DNA from: Candidatus Saccharibacteria bacterium UBA669
Lineage (GTDB): Bacteria; Patescibacteriota; Saccharimonadia; Saccharimonadales; Saccharimonadaceae
Direction: 5' to 3'
Length of the DNA: 25,760 nt
NCBI GenBank assembly: GCA_002299795.1
Contig: DBNP01000019.1
Span: 734-26,493, forward strand
Of this stretch, positions 8,194-16,050 are shown in pieces. The position numbers and the translations under genes were made by a program. Numbering within the stretch: the stretch's first letter is position 1; each line of letters opens with the position of its first letter. The notes under the pieces were generated by a model. That model had not been told where the DNA came from. It searched no databases and was given only the letters and a program-made list of their open reading frames with translations.

Positions 8194-9242
8194 ACCTTCT
8201 CTCTTGGTACGCTCGCTAGTCCAGCAACAGCAATATAGCGTGGCCGGAACTGCTTATTTGGCTCTTGTAGCGCGCCAAAATCGAGCTTCTGCCATGGGCT
8301 TGCGACACGAGCGGGCATAACAAGCTCATTGGTGAAGTATTCACCGATGCCGGGTACGTTTGCGCCGCCTCCCACAACCAATACTTGCTCAATCTTGTGA
8401 TCATCATTGAGACGTTCGTTGTAGTAGCGAATCACTTTGCGTACTTCGGTAGTAATGCGCTGGAGGCTGGGTCGGAGTGCGGCGCTAATTTTGGCTTGCT
8501 TTGGTCCGGCGCTGAGACCATTGAGTACTTTTAATTGATGTGCATTCTCAAGGGCAACATCAAGCTTTTTTGCGATGTCGAGGGTAAATGTATTGCCGCC
8601 GATGCCGACACCTCCTGATACCCGAATCGCGCCTTTATCAAACACGGCAATGTCGGTACTGGCGGGCCCGATATCGACAATCAGCGTCGATAAGTGACCC
8701 TCTTCGGTTGCTTCGATGACTCTTGCGACAGCATTGATGCTTGGCTCGGCCATGATCGGCGTCAGTCCGGCAGCGCGAACGGCTGCAAGACAGGCATCCA
8801 CCAGCGTGGTGGGCACTGCTGCCATGACGACGGTCAGCGTGTCTTTTGAATGCTCAATTACCTCGTAGTCAACATAGAGTGAGCTAAGGGGGATTGGGAT
8901 GTATTGATCAACCTCCACCTCAACAGCACCGGAGAGGTGCTTTTCCTCTGACGCGGGAATAGTAAAGGTGCGTGAAAAGGTTCGTCCCGTCGGCAGACCA
9001 ACGACAACATGGTCTGAGTTGAGTGATCCAACGATATTATCCTTGAGTAGGGTCGTAATATTATCCTTCAGATAGGTATCTTCTTGGTTGTCCATCGATG
9101 CCTGTACCTTCGCAGGGTCAAGGTCGAGCGAGCCATAGCCAAGTACTAACCACTTTTTCGGGTCGATCGACATGACTTTAATACCAGTTTGGCTGATATC
9201 TAGTCCAATCAGAGGTTTATCTTTGTAATAAAGTTTTGACAT
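8184..9242 (-). CDS. pilM: Type IV pilus assembly protein PilM (actin-like)
   Basis: A 352-residue cytoplasmic protein of the FtsA/actin-like fold. Seen: an N-terminal phosphate-1 motif IGLDISQTGIKV (about 12-23), a phosphate-2-type segment LIVDIGPASTDIAVFDKG (about 189-206), and an adenosine-type motif VLVVGGGANVPGIGEYF (about 290-306). PilM forms a ring under the membrane that binds the PilN tail and the motor. The start is ATG 9242, preceded by its own TGC-TATACT promoter in the 58-base gap after pilC. pilM-N-O and the two following genes therefore may be transcribed separately from pilBC. Confidence 0.9.
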   Translation of the reverse strand: MSKLYYKDKPLIGLDISQTGIKVMSIDPKKWLVLGYGSLDLDPAKVQASMDNQEDTYLKDNITTLLKDNIVGSLNSDHVVVGLPTGRTFSRTFTIPASEEKHLSGAVEVEVDQYIPIPLSSLYVDYEVIEHSKDTLTVVMAAVPTTLVDACLAAVRAAGLTPIMAEPSINAVARVIEATEEGHLSTLIVDIGPASTDIAVFDKGAIRVSGGVGIGGNTFTLDIAKKLDVALENAHQLKVLNGLSAGPKQAKISAALRPSLQRITTEVRKVIRYYNERLNDDHKIEQVLVVGGGANVPGIGEYFTNELVMPARVASPWQKLDFGALQEPNKQFRPRYIAVAGLASVPREKVWK

Positions 9243-9273
9243 TGATGCCCACTAATAGAATTTTTCTCTATAT

Positions 9274-9282
9274 AGTATAGCA
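9274..9282 (-). promoter_or_regulatory. Extended -10 box upstream of pilM
   Basis: On the minus strand TGC-TATACT, a TGn-extended -10, lies 31 bases before the pilM ATG. The leader would be about 24 bases, with only a weak GTGGG as a possible ribosome-binding site. Confidence 0.5.
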
Positions 9283-9300
9283 TGAGCACGATGGAATTTA

Positions 9301-10530
9301 TTAGCTTTTGATGCTCTGTGCGAGTCCTGCAATTGGTCCCATGACGCTCGCGGCAATGAGTCCAACCATGGACCCCATGACAACAATCATCACAGGCTCA
9401 ATAATCGAGCTAAGTCCATCGATTGCGACGTCCACTTCTTCCTCATAGAAATCGGCCACTTTGACAAGTACGGTATCTGTCTGGCCGGTCTCTTCACCAA
9501 CAGCTAGCATCTGTGCGACGATGGGTGGGAATAGTTCATTTTTGGCGATCACAGAGGACAATGTTTTACCGTTCTTCACCTGCTCGGCAGCATCGATTAA
9601 TGCTTGCTCATAGACGACGTTGCCCACTGCGTGTGCTGTCACATTGAGAGCCTCAAGCACGGCAACTCCAGCTCCCATGAGGGCCGAGAAAGTGCGTGCG
9701 AAGCGTGCGACCGCAACCTTTTGAATAATTGGGGTAATAATCGGAAGTTTGAGGACGACATGGTGAAAGATTGATCGGCCAGTGGGTGTTTTGAGGTAGC
9801 GCATGAGCAAGATGATGGCAGCGACAACAACTGGCAGCAAGAACAGGCCGTACTTGAGAAGAAAATCACTGATAGCAAGCATGGCAAGGGTGAGTGGCGG
9901 TAGCTTTGCATCCGCTCCACCGAGGTCTTTCAGGATCCCGCCAATTTTTGGAATGACAAAAAGCATGAGACCGAAAAATGCGACGATGGTGATGAAGATA
10001 AGCACCATTGGGTAGGTCATGGCGCTTTTGATTTTTTTGCGCATCGTGGCGTTTTTCTCCTGCTGCACCGCGAGTCGCTTGAGGATGTCATCGAGAATTC
10101 CCGCCGCTTCACCGGCACGTACCATGTTGACGTACACGTCGTTGAACGCATTGGGGTATTTTGCCAGTGCATCAGCAAAAGTTGAGCCACCTTCAACATT
10201 TTTGATAATGCCTTCGACGATAATCTTGAGTGCCTTGCTGTTGGTGTGGTCGTGGAGTGAGGTGAGTGCTCTCAGGATAGGCACACCGGCACTCACCATG
10301 GCGCTAAGCTGGCGCGTGAACATGACGAGATCATCATTCTTAATTCGGTTGGTACCGAGAAAATCAAGGAACGTGAACGACACCTTTTTTGAAGTCCCCT
10401 CTTTGAGGCTAATAGGGGAGAGGCTCTGCTTTGACATCATCGCGAGAGCGGCGGGTCGATCTTGTGCATCAAATGCACCAGATACGACTTTGCCTTGAGT
10501 GTTTGTCGCGGTGTATAGATAGCTTGGCAT
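9301..10530 (-). CDS. pilC: Type IV pilus platform protein PilC (GspF family)
   Basis: A 409-residue polytopic inner-membrane protein, normal length for PilC. It has two GspF repeats, about 68-190 and 270-392, each with the family pattern around LVMFTRQLSAMVSAGVPIL and ARFARTFSALMGAGVAVLEA. Membrane segments lie near 170-195, 218-245 and 378-400. PilC is the platform on which the PilB hexamer acts to extrude pilin subunits. It begins two bases after the pilB stop, so the two are co-transcribed and probably coupled. Confidence 0.95.
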   Translation of the reverse strand: MPSYLYTATNTQGKVVSGAFDAQDRPAALAMMSKQSLSPISLKEGTSKKVSFTFLDFLGTNRIKNDDLVMFTRQLSAMVSAGVPILRALTSLHDHTNSKALKIIVEGIIKNVEGGSTFADALAKYPNAFNDVYVNMVRAGEAAGILDDILKRLAVQQEKNATMRKKIKSAMTYPMVLIFITIVAFFGLMLFVIPKIGGILKDLGGADAKLPPLTLAMLAISDFLLKYGLFLLPVVVAAIILLMRYLKTPTGRSIFHHVVLKLPIITPIIQKVAVARFARTFSALMGAGVAVLEALNVTAHAVGNVVYEQALIDAAEQVKNGKTLSSVIAKNELFPPIVAQMLAVGEETGQTDTVLVKVADFYEEEVDVAIDGLSSIIEPVMIVVMGSMVGLIAASVMGPIAGLAQSIKS

Positions 10531-10532
10531 AA

Positions 10533-12314
10533 TTACTCTCGAGTCACCCTGAGCACTTCCTCGAGGGTTGTATTGCCGCGCAGGGACTTTACGAGACCGT
10601 CGGCCTGCATGGTAGTCATGTTCTCTGATATCGCCTGATCTTGAATCTGATTACTTGTTGCGTTGGCGGTGATCATTTGCTGGATTGGAATGCTCACCCC
10701 AAGCACCTCGTAGATGCCAATCCTCCCCTTGTAGCCCGTATGACTGCACTCATCGCACCCGTCGGGGTTTGCTTTCCATAGATTCAAAACGGTTTTTTCG
10801 TCAGTACTCAGTGGAGTGTCGCCCCCGACTTTTTGGTCTACTGCTTGCATTTCGAGCTGGTGGATGCGTGCAAATGTTTCGCCTTCGCGAAGATTAAACA
10901 GCTTGATGAGCTCATCAATCTCACTTTGACTTGGTGTATGCTGCTGGCGACAGACCATACATAGCCGACGGACGAGTCGCTGACCAACAACTGCCTTGAC
11001 TGTGCTTGCGATCAGAAATGGCTCAACTCCCATGTCGAGTAAGCGAGGGAGACAGGTTGCGGCGTTGTTGGTGTGAAGAGTGCTAAACACCAGGTGCCCT
11101 GTAAGTGCCGCCTGCACGCCAAGGTTGGCGGTGTCGCTGTCACGGATCTCTCCCACCATGATGATATTGGGATCCTGACGCAGGAGAGCGCGGAGGCCAG
11201 TCGTGAAGGTCATGCCGGCTTTTGGATTTGTTTGGGTCTGGTTGACTCCGGGTATTTTGTACTCAACCGGGTCTTCAATGGTAGAAATATTGACATTAGG
11301 ACGATTGAGCATTGTGAGTATGCTGAATAGTGACGTTGATTTACCACTTCCCGTAGGCCCGGTGACGAGTACCATACCATTTGGCTCGGCGATTGCCTCG
11401 GTAATGACTTCGAGCGAGCGGCCCCAATAGCCTAGGTCTGTGAGGGTGACCGCCTGGTTTGATTCATCAAGGATACGTAGCACGACTTTTTCGCCGTCGG
11501 CAATCGGTAGCGTGCTGACACGAAGCGCGTACTGCTTGCCGGCAACTTTGATCTTGAACCTTCCGTCCTGCGGGACACGGCGCTCGTCGATCTTGAGGTT
11601 TGAAAGGATTTTGATGCGGCTGACCAGTGCGCCAAGTACGTTGCGGGGAAGCTGGTTGACTTCTTTGAGCACGCCATCGATTCGGTAGCGAATTTGCACG
11701 TAGGCCTCGCGGGGTTCGATATGAATATCAGAGGCCTGTGATCGAATGGCATATTCAAGCAGTAGGTTGACCGTTTGCGCGATAGGCGAGTCTTCGGCGA
11801 CTTCAGCCTCTGTCACCTGTTGCGCGGTGCCATCGTCTTCGCGCTGAATGTCGATGACTTCGTTGAGCTCTTCGTTGACATCGCCACGGTAATTTTCCAG
11901 ACACTGCAGGATATTCTCTTTTGAAGCAATGTAGATGCGCGTGTTTTCGCCAATCTCTTTTTGGATGAAGCTGACTGCCTGGACATCATCAGGGTCATCC
12001 ATCGCGAGATGAACGAGTCCATCCTCATCTACCTGAAAAATAACCGCATTGTACTGTCGGGCGATTCGTTCGGGGATTTTATTGAGTACGTCCTGGGGGA
12101 TGTCGCGAGGGTCAATCTCGATATAGGGAATGTCCGCGTAGGTGGCAAAGAGTTTTTTGAGTGATGGCTCGTCGATGACCTGCTTCTCAATGACCACGTC
12201 CTGTAGGGGTTGATCTAAATGACCGCCCTCTTGTTTGAGTGCGTCAAGTTGTTCGTTGGTTGCGACCCCACCCTCGACGAGTAGTTTCACTAGTGTGTCA
12301 TCGGAAATACGCAT
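10533..12314 (-). CDS. pilB: Type IV pilus assembly ATPase PilB
   Basis: A 593-residue GspE/PilB-type ATPase that powers pilus extension. Seen: an N-terminal MshEN-like domain (about 1-150), Walker A GPTGSGKST near 320, the Asp box STIEDPVEY, Walker B RQDPNIIMVGEIRD, and the His box GHLVFSTLHTN. A tetracysteine zinc motif is formed by CMVC and CDEC. The 64 residues between the two Cys pairs are more than the roughly 30 I recall for GspE and are rich in Gln, Glu and Asp. No pilT-like retraction ATPase is seen in the window. The start ATG 12314 is typical for PilB and has a TACAAT box 13 bases upstream. Confidence 0.96.
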   Translation of the reverse strand: MRISDDTLVKLLVEGGVATNEQLDALKQEGGHLDQPLQDVVIEKQVIDEPSLKKLFATYADIPYIEIDPRDIPQDVLNKIPERIARQYNAVIFQVDEDGLVHLAMDDPDDVQAVSFIQKEIGENTRIYIASKENILQCLENYRGDVNEELNEVIDIQREDDGTAQQVTEAEVAEDSPIAQTVNLLLEYAIRSQASDIHIEPREAYVQIRYRIDGVLKEVNQLPRNVLGALVSRIKILSNLKIDERRVPQDGRFKIKVAGKQYALRVSTLPIADGEKVVLRILDESNQAVTLTDLGYWGRSLEVITEAIAEPNGMVLVTGPTGSGKSTSLFSILTMLNRPNVNISTIEDPVEYKIPGVNQTQTNPKAGMTFTTGLRALLRQDPNIIMVGEIRDSDTANLGVQAALTGHLVFSTLHTNNAATCLPRLLDMGVEPFLIASTVKAVVGQRLVRRLCMVCRQQHTPSQSEIDELIKLFNLREGETFARIHQLEMQAVDQKVGGDTPLSTDEKTVLNLWKANPDGCDECSHTGYKGRIGIYEVLGVSIPIQQMITANATSNQIQDQAISENMTTMQADGLVKSLRGNTTLEEVLRVTRE

Positions 12315-12327
12315 ACCGCTTGTGTCT

Positions 12328-12333
12328 ATTGTA
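12328..12333 (-). promoter_or_regulatory. -10 box upstream of pilB
   Basis: On the minus strand TACAAT ends 13 bases before the pilB ATG. The -35 region is poor. The pilBC unit is divergent from tsaEB with 103 bases between the ATGs. Confidence 0.4.
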
Positions 12334-12376
12334 TCTGACTATGGGCATAAGTACTAGTGTTTTCGCTGGTCAATAT

Positions 12377-12408
12377 TTGACAGCATAGCCCATGAGTTAT
12401 GTTATACT
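12377..12408 (+). promoter_or_regulatory. Promoter of tsaE
   Basis: TGT-TATACT (12400-12408) is a TGn-extended -10 ending nine bases before the ATG at 12418, implying at most a leader of a few bases. A perfect TTGACA lies at 12377-12382, but its 20-base spacing is longer than usual, so the extended -10 may carry the promoter. Confidence 0.5.
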
Positions 12409-12417
12409 ACTATCGAT

Positions 12418-12873
12418 ATGGAAGTGACGATTACTTCATCTGAAGACATGGAGAAATTAGGTGTCCGCATTGGACAGGTGCTAGCTGGCGGAGAGGTGCT
12501 AGAGCTGGTTGGAGATGTAGGAGCGGGCAAAACGACACTTACCAAAGGTATTGCGCGGGGTCTTGGTATCGTAAATGATGTCCAAAGTCCAACGTTTACG
12601 ATTAGCAGGGTGTATGAAGCACGCGATGGACTCAGGCTGGCGCACTATGATTTCTATCGGCTGGTTGATGCGGGTATTATGAGCGCCGAGCTCTATGAGT
12701 CGGTTCACGACCCACACACAGTTACGGTGCTCGAATGGGCGTCAATTGTGGCTGGAGTCTTGCCGCACGATGTATTGACGATTCAACTCGCACCGATTCT
12801 GGAAACCAGTCGCAAGGTGTCGATAGCTGCCAATGGCGACAAATCCCGTGCGGTGATGGAGAAGTTGCAATGA
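12418..12873 (+). CDS. tsaE: tRNA threonylcarbamoyladenosine biosynthesis ATPase TsaE
   Basis: A 151-residue P-loop ATPase. Seen: Walker A GDVGAGKTT at 32-40, the family motif VQSPTFTISRVY after the P-loop, LAHYDFYRL, and the late VTVLEW that carries a conserved Glu-Trp. TsaE works with TsaB and TsaD to transfer threonylcarbamoyl onto A37 of tRNAs that read ANN codons. It overlaps tsaB by four bases (ATGA), so the two form one unit. tsaD and tsaC are not in the window. Confidence 0.94.
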   Translation: MEVTITSSEDMEKLGVRIGQVLAGGEVLELVGDVGAGKTTLTKGIARGLGIVNDVQSPTFTISRVYEARDGLRLAHYDFYRLVDAGIMSAELYESVHDPHTVTVLEWASIVAGVLPHDVLTIQLAPILETSRKVSIAANGDKSRAVMEKLQ

Positions 12874-13256
12874 TTTTACTATGGAATAGTGCGGCGATGA
12901 TGGTTCAGTGCACGCTGGTGGATGGGCGTGGAAGGTATGATTATGAGTGGCAAGCTGATCGTCTCTTGGCGCGCGATATATTGTCATATCTTCGTGACAC
13001 CCTAGCGATACACGGCAAGACGGTTGACGATGTCACCCAGATTGGTGTATTCCGCGGGCCGGGTAGTTTTACTGGTCTTCGAATCGGGCTGAGTGTGCTC
13101 AATACACTTGCCACGGCGCGGCAACTGCCGATTGTTGGTGCTACTGGAGATGCCTGGCTGTCTGAGTGTCTGGAACGCCTTGACCGGCAAGAGAATGACA
13201 GTATTGTGATGCCTGACTATGGCGGTGACGCGCATATTACGAAACCGCGAAAATAG
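12870..13256 (+). CDS. tsaB: Short TsaB, tRNA threonylcarbamoyladenosine complex subunit
   Basis: A 128-residue protein bearing the TsaB hallmark GPGSFTGLRIG (63-73) followed by LSVLNTLATARQLPIVG. Canonical TsaB is about 220-230 residues. Here the N-terminal actin-like lobe is kept but nearly all of the second lobe is missing, leaving a short tail ending HITKPRK. There is no frameshift sign; the frame is clean to a TAG stop, so this looks like a natural compact form. TsaB is the scaffold that dimerises with TsaD through its N-terminal lobe, so a short form may still function (inference). The start overlaps the tsaE stop as ATGA; the longer upstream start at 12735 lies within tsaE and is rejected. 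Confidence 0.85.
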   Translation: MILLWNSAAMMVQCTLVDGRGRYDYEWQADRLLARDILSYLRDTLAIHGKTVDDVTQIGVFRGPGSFTGLRIGLSVLNTLATARQLPIVGATGDAWLSECLERLDRQENDSIVMPDYGGDAHITKPRK

Positions 13257-13418
13257 CTTGCGGCAAAGGCCGCAGGAGCGCTACAATAGATGGAGTTAGC
13301 TGATGCTAGCTACCAATCATTTTAACTATTGAAATTTCCAGCTCAGCCCGTAGTGTGACAGTTTTGATTGTATGACACGTATGTATTGTTGCCCCTGAGC
13401 TAGAAGAAAGGACCATAT
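13257..13418 (+). other. Potentially structured leader region upstream of RNase Y
   Basis: This 162-base gap contains a possible promoter, TTGCGG (13258-13263), 18 bases, TACAAT (13282-13287). It also contains three inverted repeats: TGCGGC/GCCGCA with a 4-base loop at 13259-13274, TAGCT/AGCTA at 13297-13312, and AGCTCAG/CTGAGCT at 13340-13346 and 13395-13401. The last stem ends five bases before the Shine-Dalgarno GAAAGGA (13406-13412). No coding region is apparent. Confidence 0.5.
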
Positions 13419-14906
13419 ATGATAGAGATAATCGCCGCTGTTGCTGGTATCGTTGCTGGCGTGGGCGGAAAGTTTGTGTACGACAAGCAGCGTGTTGCTA
13501 GCAGTCGTCATAATGCCGAAAAAGAGATTGCTCGTGCTGAGCGTAAGGCAAGCGAAATTGTTCTCAAAGCCAAAGACGACGCACTGCGCCTAGAGCAGGA
13601 GCGCCGCAGGGAAATGCAAAAAGTTGAGTCACGCCTTGCTGACCGTGAGACCACGCTCGACAAAAAGCTTGACGAGCTAGACCGGCGCAGTGAAAGGTTA
13701 CGTACCGCTGAAGACGAAGTCGAGTCACTCAAGGGCGAAGTGCGTGAGATTCGCACCAAGCAGCAGGAGAAGCTTGAGAAAATCGCTGGGCTGAAGAAGA
13801 AAGACGCGGCCGAAAAGCTGATGCTGATGACTGAGCGCGACATCAAGGACGACTTGCTCGGACTGGTTGCGAAACTGCAGAAGGATGCTATTGATGATGC
13901 CGAGGAAAAAGCGCAACTTGTGATTGTCAGTGCGATGGAGCGTATGGCTAGTGAGGTAACCGCTGAGCGGACGGTGACGGCCATCAAGCTTACCGACGAA
14001 GAAATGAAGGGACGCATCATTGGCAAAGAAGGGCGTAATATTCAGGCGATTCAGCGCGCGACGGGTGTTGATATTCTTGTTGATGACACGCCGGGTATGA
14101 TCGTACTCTCAAGCTTCGACCCTATTCGGCGACAAGTGGCTCGTATTGCACTTGAAATGCTCATGAAGGACGGTCGCATTCATCCGGGACGCATCGAGGA
14201 AGTCGTTGCCAAGGCCGAAAAGCAAATTGAAAAAGAAGTTGTAATGGCTGGTGAAGACGCTGCGCGCGAAGTAGGCGTAACGGGCATTCCAAAAGAGCTC
14301 CTCAAACTGGTTGGAGAGCTCAAGTTCCGTACGAGCTATGGCCAGAATGTGCTGATGCATAGTGTTGAAATGGCACATATGGCTGGGCTGATCGCTGAAG
14401 AAGTTGGCGCTAATGTGCGCGTCACCAAAACCGCTGCCCTGCTGCATGACATGGGTAAGGCGGTAACACACAAGGTAGAGGGCAAGCATCACCACATAGG
14501 CGCTGAGCTGGCGCAAAAAGCAGGCATGAGCCCTGAGATATGCCACGCTATTGAGGCGCATCATGATGACATTGACGCGACGACACCCGAAGCGATGGTG
14601 ATCCGCGTCGTAGATGCTGTGAGCGCTGCTCGGCCAGGCGCAAGAAATATTAGCGCAGAGAATTTCTCGGAGCGCATGCGTGATCTTGAAAACATTGCCA
14701 CAGGCTTCAAAGGAATTGAGAAGGCCTATGCGATTAGCGCTGGCCGTGAGGTGCGCGTGATGGTTCGCCCTGAATCGATTGACGACCTCAGCGCTATCAA
14801 GCTTGCGCGTGATATCGCCAACAAGATCGAGAGCACGATGCAATATCCTGGTACGATCAAGGTGAATGTGATTCGCGAGACTCGTGCTATCGAGTTCGCA
14901 AAGTAG
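13419..14906 (+). CDS. rny: Ribonuclease Y
   Basis: A 495-residue membrane-anchored endoribonuclease that starts mRNA decay. Seen in order: an N-terminal membrane helix (about 3-20) and a long charged coiled coil (about 25-180). Then comes a KH RNA-binding domain with GRIIGKEGRN at 198-207, followed by an HD metal-dependent phosphohydrolase domain with H314 and the H343-D344 pair in LLHDMGKA. The length is slightly under the roughly 520 residues common in Firmicutes. The start has Shine-Dalgarno GAAAGGA six bases upstream. A NUDIX gene follows after two bases. The leader upstream can form several stems (see that entry). Confidence 0.97.
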   Translation: MIEIIAAVAGIVAGVGGKFVYDKQRVASSRHNAEKEIARAERKASEIVLKAKDDALRLEQERRREMQKVESRLADRETTLDKKLDELDRRSERLRTAEDEVESLKGEVREIRTKQQEKLEKIAGLKKKDAAEKLMLMTERDIKDDLLGLVAKLQKDAIDDAEEKAQLVIVSAMERMASEVTAERTVTAIKLTDEEMKGRIIGKEGRNIQAIQRATGVDILVDDTPGMIVLSSFDPIRRQVARIALEMLMKDGRIHPGRIEEVVAKAEKQIEKEVVMAGEDAAREVGVTGIPKELLKLVGELKFRTSYGQNVLMHSVEMAHMAGLIAEEVGANVRVTKTAALLHDMGKAVTHKVEGKHHHIGAELAQKAGMSPEICHAIEAHHDDIDATTPEAMVIRVVDAVSAARPGARNISAENFSERMRDLENIATGFKGIEKAYAISAGREVRVMVRPESIDDLSAIKLARDIANKIESTMQYPGTIKVNVIRETRAIEFAK

Positions 14907-14908
14907 CA

Positions 14909-15397
14909 ATGCACGAATTTACAAAAGAGCAGACTGTCGCTTGGATGAGCGGGCTCGAGAAGCGCATGTCGAGCGGTACGGTTGCGGTATGTGCCGATGA
15001 CCGAGTGGTGGTAGTGAAGGCGCACTACAAACGGTATTGGTCATTTCCTGGTGGCGTGATTGACCACGGTGAAACACCGCTAGCGGCCGCCATACGAGAA
15101 GTTGCCGAGGAAGTAGGCATTACTCTACAGGCAGATCAGCTCGAGTTTAGGCTGATCGTCGATCGCATGAGCGATCTAGCCCAAACATACCAGTTTGTCT
15201 ATGAGACGCATGTGGCGGGCGACGTGTTCGATATGATTCAGATCGACAATCATGAGATAGAAGATGTAGCGATTGTGACTCGACAGCAAATACTCGACGG
15301 TGACCGCCACTACTCGCAGACAGCACGGCACTGGGCGTCGGGCCAGACGGGGTATGTAGAGCAGCAATTTGGAGCGGGCGCTCAGGGCGAGATCTAA
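14909..15397 (+). CDS. NUDIX hydrolase
   Basis: A 162-residue cytoplasmic protein with a complete Nudix box at 49-71 (G-x5-E-x7-REV-x-EE-x-GI), which binds divalent metal and cleaves nucleoside-diphosphate-linked compounds. The substrate cannot be told from sequence; nucleotide clean-up or RNA 5'-end chemistry are both possible. It starts two bases after the RNase Y stop and is almost surely co-transcribed, so a role in RNA or nucleotide turnover is an attractive inference. No RppH-specific feature is recognised. The stop overlaps the convergent sortase stop (CTAA at 15394-15397). Confidence 0.9.
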   Translation: MHEFTKEQTVAWMSGLEKRMSSGTVAVCADDRVVVVKAHYKRYWSFPGGVIDHGETPLAAAIREVAEEVGITLQADQLEFRLIVDRMSDLAQTYQFVYETHVAGDVFDMIQIDNHEIEDVAIVTRQQILDGDRHYSQTARHWASGQTGYVEQQFGAGAQGEI

Positions 15398-15999
15398 CTG
15401 TTTTCGAGTGCTACTTGCCCAAGCGGCCGGGCGACCACTACCACTCGACCTGCTTCGGCGCCACCAAGCTCGCAGCTATAGAGGGTGAGCTTAGGCTCGG
15501 TGGAGGGTGCCTCGATCTCAACCTGAGTCGGCTTGACATCGAATATTTTATCAATTTCATAGCCGTAGCGCGTACCGTCATAGTCAACGACAATCTTATC
15601 GCCAACGATTAGCTTATCAATATTGTAGAACGGTGATTTTTTTGCCGTCTCGCCGGGCGTTGGTGCAAGAGTGAAGCGATGAGCGGCTATGATGAAGTTC
15701 CCGCCGTTTACAGGGTTGCCCCTTTCTGGGTAGCGCCACTGTGCGCCGTGATCGAGGGAGCTTTGGCCCTTTCCGTAGGCAATATCAACTCCGATCCTTG
15801 GGATGACAATACGATCGTATTGTTTTGTGGGGGTGGGCAATGATTTCAGCTCAATAGGCTTCGAGTAGACAAGAGGGGCAATCGCAGGCGCGCCAACGAG
15901 AGATAGCAGATATAAGCCACTTCCAAGCAGGAGTATAGCCACTACTGTGCTAAGACGTGCTACAGAAATAGTCTTTCGGTGTTTCTTTATTTTCAGCAT
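15394..15999 (-). CDS. Sortase family transpeptidase
   Basis: A 201-residue protein with a basic N-terminus and one membrane segment (about 17-40), giving an outward-facing catalytic domain. Seen: catalytic His in AAHRF (H107), Cys in TLYSC (C176) and Arg in AGRVVVVA (R185), the sortase triad. The small size and the sequence around the Cys suggest a class D/E-like enzyme rather than class A or B, but the class is uncertain. Sortases join surface proteins to cell-wall precursors or to each other. No LPxTG-type substrate is recognised in this window. Shine-Dalgarno AGGGG lies four bases before the ATG. The gene has its own promoter and a palindrome over the start codon, and lies just downstream of the subtilase. 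Confidence 0.92.
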   Translation of the reverse strand: MLKIKKHRKTISVARLSTVVAILLLGSGLYLLSLVGAPAIAPLVYSKPIELKSLPTPTKQYDRIVIPRIGVDIAYGKGQSSLDHGAQWRYPERGNPVNGGNFIIAAHRFTLAPTPGETAKKSPFYNIDKLIVGDKIVVDYDGTRYGYEIDKIFDVKPTQVEIEAPSTEPKLTLYSCELGGAEAGRVVVVARPLGQVALENS

Positions 16000-16019
16000 A
16001 TAACCCCTATGGTTATATG
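15997..16019. repeat. Perfect inverted repeat over the sortase start codon
   Basis: CATATAACC, five bases, GGTTATATG: nine-base perfect arms. One arm contains the sortase ATG and two G's of its Shine-Dalgarno; the other begins one base downstream of the -10 box. As DNA it is placed like a repressor operator; as RNA it would hide the start codon, if the transcript includes both arms. Confidence 0.6.
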
Positions 16020-16020
16020 T

Positions 16021-16049
16021 AGTATATCCTAATCTTACGCAGGCGACAA
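16021..16049 (-). promoter_or_regulatory. Promoter of the sortase gene
   Basis: On the minus strand TTGTCG (16044-16049), 17 bases, TATACT (16021-16026). It lies in the 51-base gap after the subtilase stop, so the sortase can be expressed independently. Confidence 0.5.
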
Positions 16050-16050
16050 C

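Noticed and set aside
10019..10498. 159-residue open frame on the plus strand within pilC.
   Set aside because: Antisense to a well-supported gene; the composition is that of a shadow frame.
12341..12392. ATGGGC and GCCCAT arms about 40 bases apart between pilB and tsaE.
   Set aside because: Six-base arms at this distance are weak and do not line up with either promoter.
13259..13274. GC-rich hairpin just after the tsaB stop as a terminator.
   Set aside because: No T-run follows; it overlaps the -35 region of the candidate RNase Y promoter instead.
14109..14909. 266-residue open frame antisense to RNase Y, and another of 172 residues at 13508-14026.
   Set aside because: Both lie inside a certain gene; the second is a Ser-rich shadow of a coiled coil. 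No promoter or ribosome-binding site was seen.
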